64,000 bases of DNA. Origin: Flavobacteriales bacterium (GTDB taxonomy: Bacteria > Bacteroidota > Bacteroidia > Flavobacteriales_F > PHOS-HE28). The position numbers were made by a program, and so were the translations under genes. Positions 17,886-27,051 of this stretch are shown here, piece by piece. Each line of letters begins with the position of its first letter. Within the stretch, counting starts at the first letter, position 1. The notes beneath the pieces are model-generated. The model saw only the letters and a program-made list of their open reading frames with translations. It was not told where the DNA came from and made no database searches. The DNA is taken from NCBI GenBank assembly GCA_016710965.1, contig JADJTW010000014.1:45975-109974 (forward strand). The letters are read 5' to 3'.

Positions 17886-19298
17886 CTACCGGCCCTTCAA
17901 CTGGCGATGCACAGCCAGCACGCCCCGCACATACAGGAAGACCTGGTTTCCCTTGCAGAAGCCGTTCTTGATGCCGGGCCTCATGAAGAAGCGCGGCTTG
18001 GCGAGCAGGAGCATCGCACGCTCCACGTTCCCATCCCAACGGGCGGGATCCAATCCCAGCTGCCCGGCCAGCCGTTGCGCATCGATCACATGTCCCGGCC
18101 CCGCATTGTAGGAGGCGAGCACGAAGCGTAGGCGCTGCTCCTTGTCAGGCACCTGTCGCAACCACAAGAGGTCCAACCGGCTCAGGTAGCGTGCTGCGGC
18201 GTTGATGTGGTCGCCCATGTGACTGCTGCTATCGAGTCCCATGCGTTCTGCCGTGCCGGGCATGAACTGCATGATGCCCGTAGCCCCCTGATGGCTGGTG
18301 ACCGTACTGTCGAAGCGTGTCTCCTTCCACGCCATGGCCGCCAGCAATTGCCAATCCCATCCGGTGGAGGCCGCGTGCTTGCGGAATTCGTCGTCGAATG
18401 GCGAGATGCTGTCACGTCGGATGCCCTTCATGCGTCTCGCACGCAGAGCACCCTGCTGGGGGATCTCAGCCGCGTATGCATGGATGATGTGCTTGCGCGC
18501 TTCCTCCTCATGATCATCGTTGAGCCATTCGTCCAGTGCTTTCCTGAGCAACGGAGAAGAGGCTCTCATGGCGAAGCGCAACTTCTGCGGCGGTCCCATG
18601 GCATCGGTGAACTCCAGGATCGGGAATCGCTCTGCCTCGTACCCCGCGCGCATGGCACTGATGATGGCAGCCGGATGCGTACCAGCCACCACCCCGATGA
18701 GCAGTTCCTCCTCGGTGCTCACCGATGGGACAGCGGCGGGTTTCTGAAGCACGCGATGGAATGCATAATCGGGATCCGCGAAAGGCGAAGCCCACGCACG
18801 CGGCACGCTGTCGACCGATGCCTCGATATGCGCGATGCTATCCTGCATGCGCGGATCCCCACGCAGCGTGGCCACCACCGGAGCGGTCGCAGCGTAGGCA
18901 TCGCTCACTGCGAAATGCCCCTTCCAATCGTCGCGGTCCACGGCCTGCAAGGCAGCCAGGTCGCCATCTCCGCGCCAGAGCGCCAGGAGCAGGCTGTCCG
19001 GATGGTCGAACGCGATGGCCTTCAGCTTCAACTTGTGCTTGCGCGCGAATCGCTGCAGCAGCTCGTATTCAAGCCCGGTAGCGGCCTTGGGCCGTTCCTC
19101 ATAGACCAAGGCATCGCGCAGCACCAGCACCCTGAGCGTGTCCGTCACCACTTCGTCCAGGTCGCGCACCAGTGCCGGGCCGTCCCACGGGTGCCACCGT
19201 GGACCTTCTTCGGCTATGCCCATGCGCAGCGCCACGCCCAACGCGATCAACGCCAGCACGCCAACAACTCCGGCTATCACCCTGGTCTTCTGCTTCAT
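17886..19298 (-). CDS. MltF-like membrane-bound lytic transglycosylase
   Basis: The 470-residue protein has an N-terminal membrane anchor (residues 7-25), then an ABC-transporter-type solute-binding domain (about 45-270). A C-terminal SLT lytic transglycosylase domain follows, the architecture of MltF. The catalytic Glu lies in 'AMAWKETRFDSTVTSHQGAT', followed by 'GIMQFMPGTAERMG' and 'ASYNAGPGHV'. It cleaves peptidoglycan glycan strands to give anhydromuropeptides in the periplasm. The start MKQKTRV at 19298 overlaps the upstream ACP phosphodiesterase stop (ATGA), so the two genes form an operon. Confidence 0.88.
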   Translation of the reverse strand: MKQKTRVIAGVVGVLALIALGVALRMGIAEEGPRWHPWDGPALVRDLDEVVTDTLRVLVLRDALVYEERPKAATGLEYELLQRFARKHKLKLKAIAFDHPDSLLLALWRGDGDLAALQAVDRDDWKGHFAVSDAYAATAPVVATLRGDPRMQDSIAHIEASVDSVPRAWASPFADPDYAFHRVLQKPAAVPSVSTEEELLIGVVAGTHPAAIISAMRAGYEAERFPILEFTDAMGPPQKLRFAMRASSPLLRKALDEWLNDDHEEEARKHIIHAYAAEIPQQGALRARRMKGIRRDSISPFDDEFRKHAASTGWDWQLLAAMAWKETRFDSTVTSHQGATGIMQFMPGTAERMGLDSSSHMGDHINAAARYLSRLDLLWLRQVPDKEQRLRFVLASYNAGPGHVIDAQRLAGQLGLDPARWDGNVERAMLLLAKPRFFMRPGIKNGFCKGNQVFLYVRGVLAVHRQLKGR

Positions 19299-19870
19299 CG
19301 GAATGGCGCCGTGTGTACGATCGCATCGGGCAGGAAGATGTCGAACTCTGCCCGGTACTCGTCGATCCATTCCGCCAGTACCGCCTCGGCACCAGCCATC
19401 ACTTCGCCCTGCGGCACACGCTTGCTCAATCCGTGGAGCGACCGACCGATGCCCTCGATGCTGGCGTAGTTGGTAAGCCAGTCGCGCTCGCGCATGAAGC
19501 TGAACATGAAACGCGTATCCTGCGGCATGAGCGGCTCATGCGCTGCGAGCAGGGCGTACATCCGCTGCGCGAAATCGGACAGCGGCTCGTGGTGCCATTG
19601 CGACCATTGCGAGGCGAGCAGGTGGTCGTAGAAGAGGTCCATCACCACGCCCGCATACCGACCGGCATGATCACGAACGCGTGCGCGACCGGCCCTAACG
19701 CTCGGATGCACATCGGTGAAGCTGTCGATGGCGCGATGAAGCCGAAGCCCCTGCTGCACGCTTTCCGGGAAGCGTGAGAGATCACGGCCCTTCACGGCAT
19801 CGGCCATGAAATTGCCTGTGATCGACAGCGGGTCGGCACCGCTCAGGAAAAGATGGCCCAGGTAGTTCAC
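19295..19870 (-). CDS. Acyl carrier protein phosphodiesterase
   Basis: The 191-residue protein matches the AcpH family in length and in its start 'MNYLGHLFLSG', 'NFMADAVKG', 'RLHRAIDSFTDVHP' and 'YAGVVMDLFYDHLLA'. The H/D residues of these segments are the metal-binding set of this HD-like fold. It removes the 4'-phosphopantetheine group from holo-ACP. I chose the GTG start at 19870 because the family begins M-N-Y-L-G; the open frame upstream carries no family sequence. A -7 box TACCTTGC (19876-19883) ends 5 nt before the start, suggesting a leaderless transcript. Confidence 0.85.
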   Translation of the reverse strand: MNYLGHLFLSGADPLSITGNFMADAVKGRDLSRFPESVQQGLRLHRAIDSFTDVHPSVRAGRARVRDHAGRYAGVVMDLFYDHLLASQWSQWHHEPLSDFAQRMYALLAAHEPLMPQDTRFMFSFMRERDWLTNYASIEGIGRSLHGLSKRVPQGEVMAGAEAVLAEWIDEYRAEFDIFLPDAIVHTAPFR

Positions 19871-19875
19871 CGGCG

Positions 19876-19883
19876 GCAAGGTA
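19876..19883 (-). promoter_or_regulatory. -7 box directly before the ACP phosphodiesterase start
   Basis: TACCTTGC on the minus strand, ending 5 nt before the GTG at 19870. It supports that GTG as the true start and a leaderless or near-leaderless mRNA. Confidence 0.4.
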
Positions 19884-19955
19884 CCTGCACCTCTCCGCTG
19901 AACAGGAAGCCCCGGCCGCTCATGTGATCCGCGTGATGCCGAGAAAGCCCGCGGA

Positions 19956-19963
19956 TAACTTGC
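19956..19963 (+). promoter_or_regulatory. Candidate -7 box of the LytS-type kinase gene
   Basis: TAACTTGC, 24 nt before the ATG at 19988. It lies in the divergent region between the ACP phosphodiesterase and kinase genes. Confidence 0.35.
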
Positions 19964-19987
19964 GCCTCCCGTTCGGCAGGAACGATC

Positions 19988-21058
19988 ATGGACAAGGCTC
20001 GCCCCATACGCTACAGAGTGCCCACACGGCTGGTGTATTGGGCTACCCAATTCGCAGGCTGGGCGCTCTATCTCATCGTCTTCAGCCTGCTGGCATACTG
20101 GGAGCGTGGCGAAAGCGTGCGCATGGACGTGGTGCTCGCACAATACGCCATCGGCTTGGCGGTGAGCCACGGGCTGCGCGCCATCATCGTGCGCAATCAC
20201 TGGTTGGAGAAGAGCATCGGATACACACTGCCGCGCCTCATCCTTGCCGGGCTCGTCATGGGTGTCGCGGCTTTCACCGCCGAGACTGTCGCGCACCATC
20301 TGCTCGTGGGCCTGGCCGCCATGGGAGCCTACTGGATGCCGGGCGAGGTGCTCGCGCGGATCATCAACTGGACCCTGCTGCTCTCCATCTGGAGCTTCTG
20401 CTACTTCGCCTACAACTACTTCATCCGCCATCGCCGCGATGAGATCCGCAACCTGCGCCTGGAGACCGCCAACCGCGAGAACCAGCTGAGCACCCTGCGC
20501 GCCCAGATGAACCCGCACTTCATGTTCAACGCGCTCAACAGCATAAGGGCGCTCATCGATGAGGATCCCGGGCAGGCGAAGAAAGCCATCACCCAGTTGA
20601 GCGCCATCCTGCGGAATGCCATGGCCACCGTGAAGCGCAGGACCGTACCGCTCGGCGAGGAACTCGATATCGTGAAGGCCTACCTCGCACTGGAAGCCAT
20701 CCGTTACGAGGAGCGACTGCGCGTGAGCATCGACGTGGAGGAAGGACTGGAGCGCGAGCCCGTGCCTCCGATGCTTTTGCAAACACTGGTGGAGAATGCC
20801 GTGCGCCATGGCGTTGCCAAATTGCCCCAAGGCGGGGAACTGCGCATCGGGGTGCATCGCGGCCTGAACGCCACCGTAATGAGCGTGAGCAACAGCGGCC
20901 ACTACGAGCCGGGCAAAGTGAACGGCACAGGCATCGGATTGCGCAATACACGCAAGCGATTGGAGATGATCTACCACGGACAAGCCCATCTGCATATCGA
21001 GAACCGCGACGGCATGGTGGTGACGGAGGTGGGGATCCCGAGATCCAGCAACGAATAG
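19988..21058 (+). CDS. LytS-family sensor histidine kinase
   Basis: The 356-residue kinase has four predicted transmembrane helices in the first about 140 residues. A short coiled coil (RLETANRENQLSTLRAQ) follows, then a HisKA_7TM/LytS-type phosphoacceptor 'QMNPHFMFNALNSIRALI'. The ATPase has its N-box 'LVENAVRHGV' and G-box 'GTGIGLRNTRKRLEMIY'. No periplasmic sensor domain is visible, so the signal is probably membrane-borne. It lies 20 nt upstream of its cognate LytTR regulator, on the same strand. Confidence 0.93.
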   Translation: MDKARPIRYRVPTRLVYWATQFAGWALYLIVFSLLAYWERGESVRMDVVLAQYAIGLAVSHGLRAIIVRNHWLEKSIGYTLPRLILAGLVMGVAAFTAETVAHHLLVGLAAMGAYWMPGEVLARIINWTLLLSIWSFCYFAYNYFIRHRRDEIRNLRLETANRENQLSTLRAQMNPHFMFNALNSIRALIDEDPGQAKKAITQLSAILRNAMATVKRRTVPLGEELDIVKAYLALEAIRYEERLRVSIDVEEGLEREPVPPMLLQTLVENAVRHGVAKLPQGGELRIGVHRGLNATVMSVSNSGHYEPGKVNGTGIGLRNTRKRLEMIYHGQAHLHIENRDGMVVTEVGIPRSSNE

Positions 21059-21078
21059 GACTAACTGAAAGGACAGCC

Positions 21079-21807
21079 ATGAAAGCACTATTGATCGACG
21101 ACGAGCGCCTGGCACGCAAGGAACTGGCCACGCTGCTGGAGAAGCATGACGGGATCGAGATCGTGGGCGAAGCCAGCAACGCCGACGAGGCGGAGGCCTT
21201 GATCGCCGAGAAGAAGCCCGATCTCTTGTTCCTCGACATCAACATGCCGGGTCGCACGGGCTTCGAATTGCTCGAATCCCTCGATCACGCACCACTCGTG
21301 ATCTTCGTAACGGCATACGATGAGCACGCGCTCGAAGCCTTCAAGGTGAATGCGCTCGACTATGTGCTCAAGCCCATCGACCCGCAGCGGTTGGAGGCGG
21401 CCATCAACAAGCTGCCCAGGATCCATGAAGAGGGCGCGCCGCAACGCGAAGTGCTCAAGGAGAGCGACCAGATCTTCCTGAAGGATGGCGAGAAATGCTG
21501 GTTCGTGACACTGAAGGATGTGCGCTACTTCGAGAGCGAAGGCAACTATGTGCGCGTGCGCTTCGGCGATCAGAAGCCGCTGGTGCTGCGATCGCTGAAC
21601 AAATTGGAAGAGAAGCTGGACCCACTGGTCTACTTCCGCGCCAATCGCAAGCATATCATCAACCTGCGGTGGGTGGACAAGATCGAGCCCTGGTTCAGCG
21701 GCGGCCTCATGGTGAAGCTGAAGCACACAGGCAAGGACGGCGAGCCTGAGACCATCGAGGTGAGCCGCCGGCAGGCCGCACGCTTCAAGGACCTATTGAG
21801 CCTCTGA
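21079..21807 (+). CDS. LytTR-family response regulator
   Basis: The 242-residue protein has a receiver domain (1-120) with acidic pocket 'DDE' at residues 7-9, phosphoacceptor Asp in 'LLFLDINMPG' and Lys in 'YVLKPIDPQRL'. A LytTR DNA-binding domain (about 140-242) contains 'YFESEGNYVRVRFGDQKPLV' and 'FRANRKHIINLRWVDKIEPW'. It is the partner of the kinase immediately upstream. Target genes are unknown. The family binds direct repeats and often controls envelope or secreted products. Confidence 0.95.
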   Translation: MKALLIDDERLARKELATLLEKHDGIEIVGEASNADEAEALIAEKKPDLLFLDINMPGRTGFELLESLDHAPLVIFVTAYDEHALEAFKVNALDYVLKPIDPQRLEAAINKLPRIHEEGAPQREVLKESDQIFLKDGEKCWFVTLKDVRYFESEGNYVRVRFGDQKPLVLRSLNKLEEKLDPLVYFRANRKHIINLRWVDKIEPWFSGGLMVKLKHTGKDGEPETIEVSRRQAARFKDLLSL

Positions 21808-21823
21808 CGACGATCTTTGGTGC

Positions 21824-22594
21824 ATGCAAGACGGCTACGTCAACTCGGAGAGCGAAGGCGGCATCGCCACCGTCACCTTCCACCACCCCAAGAGCAACAG
21901 CCTGCCCGGCCACATCCTGCGCGGCATGGCTGATGCCATCACGGCTGCGGGCATGGATGCCACCACGCGGGTCATCATCCTGCGCAGCGATGGCGACAAG
22001 GCCTTTTGCGCCGGCGCGAGCTTCGATGAACTGGTGGCGATCGACAACGCCGCGAACGGGCTTGCCTTCTTCAGCGGCTTCGCGCATGTGATCAACGCCA
22101 TCCGCAAAGCGCCGGTGCTGGTCATCGGCCGCATCCACAGTCATGCCGTGGGCGGCGGCGTAGGCCTGGCTTGCGCTGTGGACATCGCCTACGCGCACAG
22201 CAACGCCAGCGCGCGCCTGAGCGAACTGGCAGTGGGCATCGGGCCTTTCGTGGTCGGTCCGGCGGTGGAACGCAAAGTGGGCATCGGGCATTTCGGTCTG
22301 CTCAGCGCAACACCGGCCACGCGACGCAGCGCACAATGGTGCGAGCAGGCTGGCATGTATGCCGAAGTGTTCGACACCATCGAGTCGCTCGATGCGCGCA
22401 TCGAGGCGCAGGCGAAGGAGCTGGCTTGTTACAGTCCGGAAGCCATGGCCGAGATCAAGCGGGTGATGTGGCGCGGCACGGAGGACTGGGACACGTTGCT
22501 CCTTGAACGCGCCAAGATCAGCGGGCGGCTGGTGCTCTCCGAATTCACTCGCAACGCCATCGCCAAGTTCAAGGCCGAGGCGGCGAAACGTTAG
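21824..22594 (+). CDS. Enoyl-CoA hydratase/isomerase family protein
   Basis: The 256-residue protein has the crotonase fold. The oxyanion-hole segments are 'DKAFCAGASFDEL' and 'HSHAVGGGVGLACAVDIAYA'. The region where hydratases place the second catalytic Glu reads 'LSELAVGIGPFVVGPAVERK'. It could be a hydratase, isomerase or a methylglutaconyl-CoA hydratase-like enzyme of leucine breakdown. The stop overlaps the convergent DUF4293 gene by 4 nt. A degenerate -7 box GATCTTTG (21812-21819) sits 4 nt before the ATG. Confidence 0.88.
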   Translation: MQDGYVNSESEGGIATVTFHHPKSNSLPGHILRGMADAITAAGMDATTRVIILRSDGDKAFCAGASFDELVAIDNAANGLAFFSGFAHVINAIRKAPVLVIGRIHSHAVGGGVGLACAVDIAYAHSNASARLSELAVGIGPFVVGPAVERKVGIGHFGLLSATPATRRSAQWCEQAGMYAEVFDTIESLDARIEAQAKELACYSPEAMAEIKRVMWRGTEDWDTLLLERAKISGRLVLSEFTRNAIAKFKAEAAKR

Positions 22595-23064
22595 CGCAAG
22601 CGGTCGGCACTGCGCACCAATTCCTCATCCTTCCGGATGGCGCGCTCCGCAAGGATCGCGAGAAGCAGTGAGCCCATGGGCAGGAAGAAGGACGCGCCAT
22701 AGCTCGCCTGGGCTTTCACGCCTTCGGCGTAATACGCATCGATGGAATTGCACGAGATGAACTGCATGACGCCGATGAGCAGGGCCATGAGCCAGATGCC
22801 TCGTACCACGCGCGCCTGCCTCGGCCGGTTGCGATGCAGGAACATCGAAACGATGAAGGCCACGGCCAACAGCGTATGCACCAAATGGTACGGAAGCGGC
22901 AGGCCGATATCGACCACTTCCACGCCTTCGCCTGTGAAGAGGCCGAAGGTCATGAACCGCACCTCTGAATCGCCCAAGGCCCATGACCGAACCGGGAAGA
23001 ACCATGTTAGTCCGGCGCAGGCGCCGGCGCCGAGCAGGAACAGGGTTTGAACGCGTTGGAGCAT
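22591..23064 (-). CDS. DUF4293 family membrane protein
   Basis: The 157-residue protein has four transmembrane helices and begins 'MLQRVQTLFLLGAGACAGLTWFFPV', the typical DUF4293 start in Bacteroidota. The C-terminal segment 'GSLLLAILAERAIRKDEELVRSADRLR' is also conserved in the family. Function is unknown. It is commonly found next to rho, as here, where it is transcribed divergently from rho. Confidence 0.9.
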   Translation of the reverse strand: MLQRVQTLFLLGAGACAGLTWFFPVRSWALGDSEVRFMTFGLFTGEGVEVVDIGLPLPYHLVHTLLAVAFIVSMFLHRNRPRQARVVRGIWLMALLIGVMQFISCNSIDAYYAEGVKAQASYGASFFLPMGSLLLAILAERAIRKDEELVRSADRLR

Positions 23065-23101
23065 GAGGGCGATAGGTGCGCAAAGATGGAACGGGACGTG
23101 G

Positions 23102-23131
23102 TTGCGGATCAGGGAAATCCCCTTAGGTTTG
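23102..23131 (+). promoter_or_regulatory. Promoter of rho (TTG-19-TAGGTTTG)
   Basis: A -33 TTG (23102-23104) and a perfect -7 TAGGTTTG (23124-23131) are separated by 19 nt, the textbook Bacteroidota promoter. Transcription from about 23137 gives a leader of about 125 nt before the rho start. Confidence 0.7.
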
Positions 23132-23197
23132 CCCCGTACTCACGCGGGCGCCGTTCGGCACCTGCTCCATAGCCTGAAGAATTTACCGGATCGAACG

Positions 23198-23213
23198 AAG
23201 CCCACCGGGGCTT
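23198..23213 (+). promoter_or_regulatory. Short hairpin in the rho leader
   Basis: AAGCCC-ACCG-GGGCTT forms a 6-bp stem with a 4-nt loop, followed by TTCC, inside the predicted rho 5' leader. Placement in the leader of an autoregulated gene makes an attenuator or pause site possible, but the structure is small. Confidence 0.3.
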
Positions 23214-23260
23214 TCCGCAAGGCGTAGGCTTACGCTCTTCCCACACCAGCCCACCTGGAC

Positions 23261-25096
23261 ATGCACGACCACGAAGCGCTCAGCGCCATGAAGATCTCCG
23301 AACTGAAGGAGATCGCGAAGAAGCTCGGCTTGAAGAAATCAGAGACCCTGAAGAAGCAGGACCTCGTGGCCAAGATCCTGGAAGCCCAGGCGGGCAAGCC
23401 GGCCGCCGAGAAGCCCATCGGCCCATCGTTCGTGGGCGACGACAAGGAGCTGACGGCGCTGGCCACAGCAGATGAACTTGCTGTGGAAGAGGACCCCGAA
23501 CAAGAGGAGGCTGCGGAAGTGAGCGGGGAAAACGGGGATGATGACGAGGACGGGGACGATGACGAGAACGGCGAGGAAGAGAATGGCGAGGACGACGAGG
23601 AGATCTCGCCTGTGGAGCAGCAACGCGCTGTGCAACAAACCACTCCTCCGGTTGAGCGCAGGGACGAGCGTCCTCGTTCTGACGACCGCCGTGAGAGCGT
23701 ACCAGTCGACCGCCCGACGGGCGAACGCCGTGAAGTCGATCAACGTCAGCGCAACGATCGCCAGGGGGGTGACCAGCGGCAGGACCGCGGTGATCGCAGC
23801 TTCCGGGACGACCGGAGGGACCAGCGGGGCGATCGTCCGCAAGGACAGGGCAACGAAGGCCGACAGGACCAGCGCGGCGACCCGCAGCGCGACCAACAAC
23901 GCGGGGATCAGCAACGCAACGACCCACAACGGCAGGACCGCGGATTCCAGGACCGCCAGCCGCCGCGCGAGCAGTTCAACTTCGACGCTTTCGTGGAATG
24001 CGAGGGCGTGCTGGAAGTGATGCCCGAGGGCTACGGCTTCCTGCGTAGCAGCGATTACAACTACCTGGCTTCACCGGACGATGTGTACGTGAGCCAGCAG
24101 CAGATCAAGCAGTATGGCCTCAAGCTCGGCGACACGGTGATGGGCTATGTGCGCCCACCGCGCGAAGGGGACAAGTTCTTCCCGCTCTTCAAGATCGACC
24201 GGATCAATGGGCGCGATCCAGAATGGGTGCGCGATCGCGTGCCGTTCAAGTTCCTGACGCCGCTCTTCCCCGACGAGAAATTCACGCTCGCGGGCAAGGA
24301 CACCAACATCAGCATGCGCGTATTGGACCTCTTCGCCCCCATCGGCAAAGGGCAACGCGGCCTCATCGTAGCTCAACCCAAGACCGGTAAGACGGTATTG
24401 CTGAAGGACGTGGCGAATGCCATCGCGGCCAACCACCCGGAAGCCTACCTCATCGTCCTGTTGATCGATGAACGTCCGGAGGAAGTGACCGACATGGCCC
24501 GCAGCGTGAAGGCCGAGGTGATCGCCAGCACCTTCGATGAACCCGCCTCGCGCCATGTGGCCGTGGCCGGTATCGTGTTGGAGAAAGCGAAAGCCCTCAC
24601 TGAGTGCGGCCACGATGTGGTGATCCTGCTCGACTCGATAACCCGCCTGGCTCGCGCCTACAACACCGTGCAGCCCGCGAGCGGAAAGATCCTCAGCGGT
24701 GGTGTCGATGCCAATGCGTTGCAAAAACCCAAACGCTTCTTCGGCGCAGCACGCAAGATCGAGAACGGCGGATCGCTCACCATCATCGCCACGGCGCTGG
24801 TGGATACCGGCAGCAAGATGGACGAAGTGATCTTCGAGGAGTTCAAGGGCACGGGCAACATGGAACTGGTGCTCGACCGGAAGATCAGCAACCGACGCAT
24901 CTTCCCCGCCATCGACATCATGAGCAGCGGCACGCGGCGCGACGACATGCTGCACGGCAAGGAAGTGCTGCAGCGCACCTGGATCCTGCGCAAGCACCTG
25001 GCCGATATGAACCCTGTGGAGGCGATGGAGTTCGTGAAGAAGCACATGGAAGGAACGAAGAGCAACGAGGAGTTCCTCGTCTCGATGAACGGCTGA
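23261..25096 (+). CDS. rho: Transcription termination factor Rho
   Basis: The 611-residue hexameric RNA-dependent ATPase terminates transcription. An N-terminal Rho_N helical domain (about 10-45, MKISELKEIAKKLGLKK) is followed by a roughly 180-residue insertion. The insertion has an acidic stretch (about 70-120) and an R/D/Q-rich stretch (about 130-240). The RNA-binding cold-shock-like domain spans about 245-320 ('LEVMPEGYGFLRSSDYNYL'). The ATPase has Walker A 'AQPKTGKTVLLKD' (near 370), Walker B 'VVILLDSITRLARAYN' and the Q/R-loop region. The insertion is typical of Bacteroidota Rho. ATG at 23261 is used; the internal Met at 'MKISEL' is an alternative. Confidence 0.97.
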   Translation: MHDHEALSAMKISELKEIAKKLGLKKSETLKKQDLVAKILEAQAGKPAAEKPIGPSFVGDDKELTALATADELAVEEDPEQEEAAEVSGENGDDDEDGDDDENGEEENGEDDEEISPVEQQRAVQQTTPPVERRDERPRSDDRRESVPVDRPTGERREVDQRQRNDRQGGDQRQDRGDRSFRDDRRDQRGDRPQGQGNEGRQDQRGDPQRDQQRGDQQRNDPQRQDRGFQDRQPPREQFNFDAFVECEGVLEVMPEGYGFLRSSDYNYLASPDDVYVSQQQIKQYGLKLGDTVMGYVRPPREGDKFFPLFKIDRINGRDPEWVRDRVPFKFLTPLFPDEKFTLAGKDTNISMRVLDLFAPIGKGQRGLIVAQPKTGKTVLLKDVANAIAANHPEAYLIVLLIDERPEEVTDMARSVKAEVIASTFDEPASRHVAVAGIVLEKAKALTECGHDVVILLDSITRLARAYNTVQPASGKILSGGVDANALQKPKRFFGAARKIENGGSLTIIATALVDTGSKMDEVIFEEFKGTGNMELVLDRKISNRRIFPAIDIMSSGTRRDDMLHGKEVLQRTWILRKHLADMNPVEAMEFVKKHMEGTKSNEEFLVSMNG

Positions 25097-25105
25097 ACAT
25101 TGCCG

Positions 25106-25582
25106 ATGGCACTGGCGGCCCTCACAGCGCTCGCGGTCATCGCGCTCCGGTTGATCCTGTTCTACACCGGCCATCCACCGGAAGGGACGGATTTCATGCT
25201 CGTGCATTTCCTTGCCGTGGTCACCGTGGTGTTCTTCACCGATCACCGCTTGCTGGTGCGCGATGCGGGCACGCCCTTCCCCAGTCTTGTGCGCGAAGGA
25301 TTCAAGAGCGCGGCCCTGTACGCACTGCTTTGCACGGCGTTCATCTGGGCGTACTATGGCGCCATCGAGGACGGCTATTTCGCGGAGCGTGTGAACGACA
25401 TGGTGGCCCGTGGTGTCGCCGAAGGCCAGCCGGAGAACGTCATCCGCCCGCGATTGCAGCAGTTCTTCACGCCTTTCAACTACGCCACCATCACGTTCTT
25501 CGCATTGCTGGCAACTGGCGGTTTCAACGCGTTGCTGATCGCGATCCTGCACCACAAGCTATTGCGTCGCCTCAGGCGATGA
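25106..25582 (+). CDS. DUF4199 family membrane protein
   Basis: The 158-residue protein has four hydrophobic helices and the DUF4199 pattern: a central 'AYYGAIEDGYFAERVNDMV' loop and 'FNYATITFFALLATGGFNALLIAIL' in the last helix. Function is unknown; the family often lies beside glycosyltransferases or core genes in Bacteroidota. It follows rho by 9 nt, or 3 nt if the TTG at 25100 is used, so it is probably co-transcribed with rho. It overlaps convergent mpl by 11 nt. Confidence 0.82.
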   Translation: MALAALTALAVIALRLILFYTGHPPEGTDFMLVHFLAVVTVVFFTDHRLLVRDAGTPFPSLVREGFKSAALYALLCTAFIWAYYGAIEDGYFAERVNDMVARGVAEGQPENVIRPRLQQFFTPFNYATITFFALLATGGFNALLIAILHHKLLRRLRR

Positions 25583-26933
25583 AGGCCTCGCTCAACGCCT
25601 GAAGATCGAGTCCGCCGAAGTTGCCGCTGCTCATCATCAGCAGCACACTGTCGCCACCGATGCCTTCGCGTACCGCACCCATCACCGCGATGGGATCGTT
25701 GAGCACCAGCAGATCGGCGCGGCCGAATGCGCTCCTGACCCTTTCGGTGGGCACCGGCGGCAGGCGCTTGAGTTGTACCGCATGCGGATCGTAGAAGACG
25801 ATGGCGGTATCGGCGCTATCCATGCTGCCGGCGTATTGGTCCAGGAAACCTTCGCTGAGGCTGCTGTAGGTATGCAGTTCCATGCACGCCACCAACCGCC
25901 GCTGGGGGAACTGCTCGCGCACAGCTTCCAGCGTCGCCTTCAGCTTGCTCGGCGAGTGGGCAAAGTCCTTGAAGACGCTGCGACCTGGCACCTCGGCCAG
26001 CTTCTCCAAGCGTCGAGCGGCGCCATGAAAGGTCCGCATCGCCGTGTAGAACTCCTTGTCGCCGATACCCAGGAGATGGCACACATGCCGCGCGCCTTCG
26101 AGGTTCTGTAGGTTGTGGCGACCGAAGACCTGTAATGGAACATCGCCGTGGCCGGTCTCCAATACCGTGACCCCATCGTCGATGCGATGCCCGGGAACTC
26201 CGTATGGGATCTTCGTTGCACCCGCATCTGGTTCGAGCGCAAGCTTCTTCACTTCATCGTCCTCAGCGCAGTACACCAATTTACCACCGGGCTCGATCAG
26301 CGCAATGAACTTGCGGAATTGATCCACATAGCTCTCGAAGGTCTTGAAGACGTTGATGTGGTCCCACGCGATGCCACTGATCAACGCGATATCCGGCTTG
26401 TAGAGGTGGAACTTGGGAACGGGCTCCAGCGCAGAGGCGAGGTATTCATCCCCTTCGATGATCGCCACCTTGCTCGTGTCGCTCAGCTTCACCATGCAGT
26501 CGAAGCCATCGAGTTGTGCACCTACGAGGTAGTCGAACTCCACCCCGGCATGGCGCAGCACATGCACGATCATGCTCGTGATCGTCGTCTTGCCGTGACT
26601 GCCACCGATCACCACGCGGGTCTTGGTGCGCGTGCGCTCGTAGAAGTATGAGGGATAGCTGAAGACGGGGATGCCCAACTCTTGCGCGCTCAGCAATTCG
26701 GGGTTGTCGATGCGGGCATGCATGCCCAGGATCACCGCGTCGATATCGGTGGTGATGTCCTCTGGTCGCCAGCCGAGCTTGTCGGGAAGGAGGCCCAAGC
26801 GATCCAAGCGACTGCGGCTGGGCTCGAAGATCTCATCGTCGCTGCCAGTGACATCGAAGCCCTGGCGGTGCAAGGCGATGGCCAGATTGTGCATGGCACT
26901 GCCGCCAATGGCGATGAAATGGACGCGCTTCAT
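25572..26933 (-). CDS. mpl: UDP-N-acetylmuramate:L-alanyl-gamma-D-glutamyl-meso-diaminopimelate ligase
   Basis: The 453-residue Mur-ligase family enzyme recycles cell-wall tripeptide by attaching it to UDP-MurNAc. The N-terminal Rossmann-like domain begins 'MKRVHFIAIGGSAMHNLAIAL'. The ATP-binding P-loop is 'IGGSHGKTTITSMIVHVLRH'. The central-domain 'EGDEYLASALEPVPKF' and 'WDHINVF' are the Mpl versions of the Mur motifs. The C-terminal domain has 'DFAHSPSKLKATLEAVREQF'. The length fits Mpl rather than MurC. Confidence 0.95.
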   Translation of the reverse strand: MKRVHFIAIGGSAMHNLAIALHRQGFDVTGSDDEIFEPSRSRLDRLGLLPDKLGWRPEDITTDIDAVILGMHARIDNPELLSAQELGIPVFSYPSYFYERTRTKTRVVIGGSHGKTTITSMIVHVLRHAGVEFDYLVGAQLDGFDCMVKLSDTSKVAIIEGDEYLASALEPVPKFHLYKPDIALISGIAWDHINVFKTFESYVDQFRKFIALIEPGGKLVYCAEDDEVKKLALEPDAGATKIPYGVPGHRIDDGVTVLETGHGDVPLQVFGRHNLQNLEGARHVCHLLGIGDKEFYTAMRTFHGAARRLEKLAEVPGRSVFKDFAHSPSKLKATLEAVREQFPQRRLVACMELHTYSSLSEGFLDQYAGSMDSADTAIVFYDPHAVQLKRLPPVPTERVRSAFGRADLLVLNDPIAVMGAVREGIGGDSVLLMMSSGNFGGLDLQALSEAFIA

Positions 26934-27051
26934 GTGGGCATGTGTTCATGTGCTCATGCGGCCATGCCCATGAACGTGCGCCAAAGATCCGTTCGACTGC
27001 TCGAAGCGCGCTCGACTCGCCAGACGATCTTGAACGAAGCGGTGTGGAATG

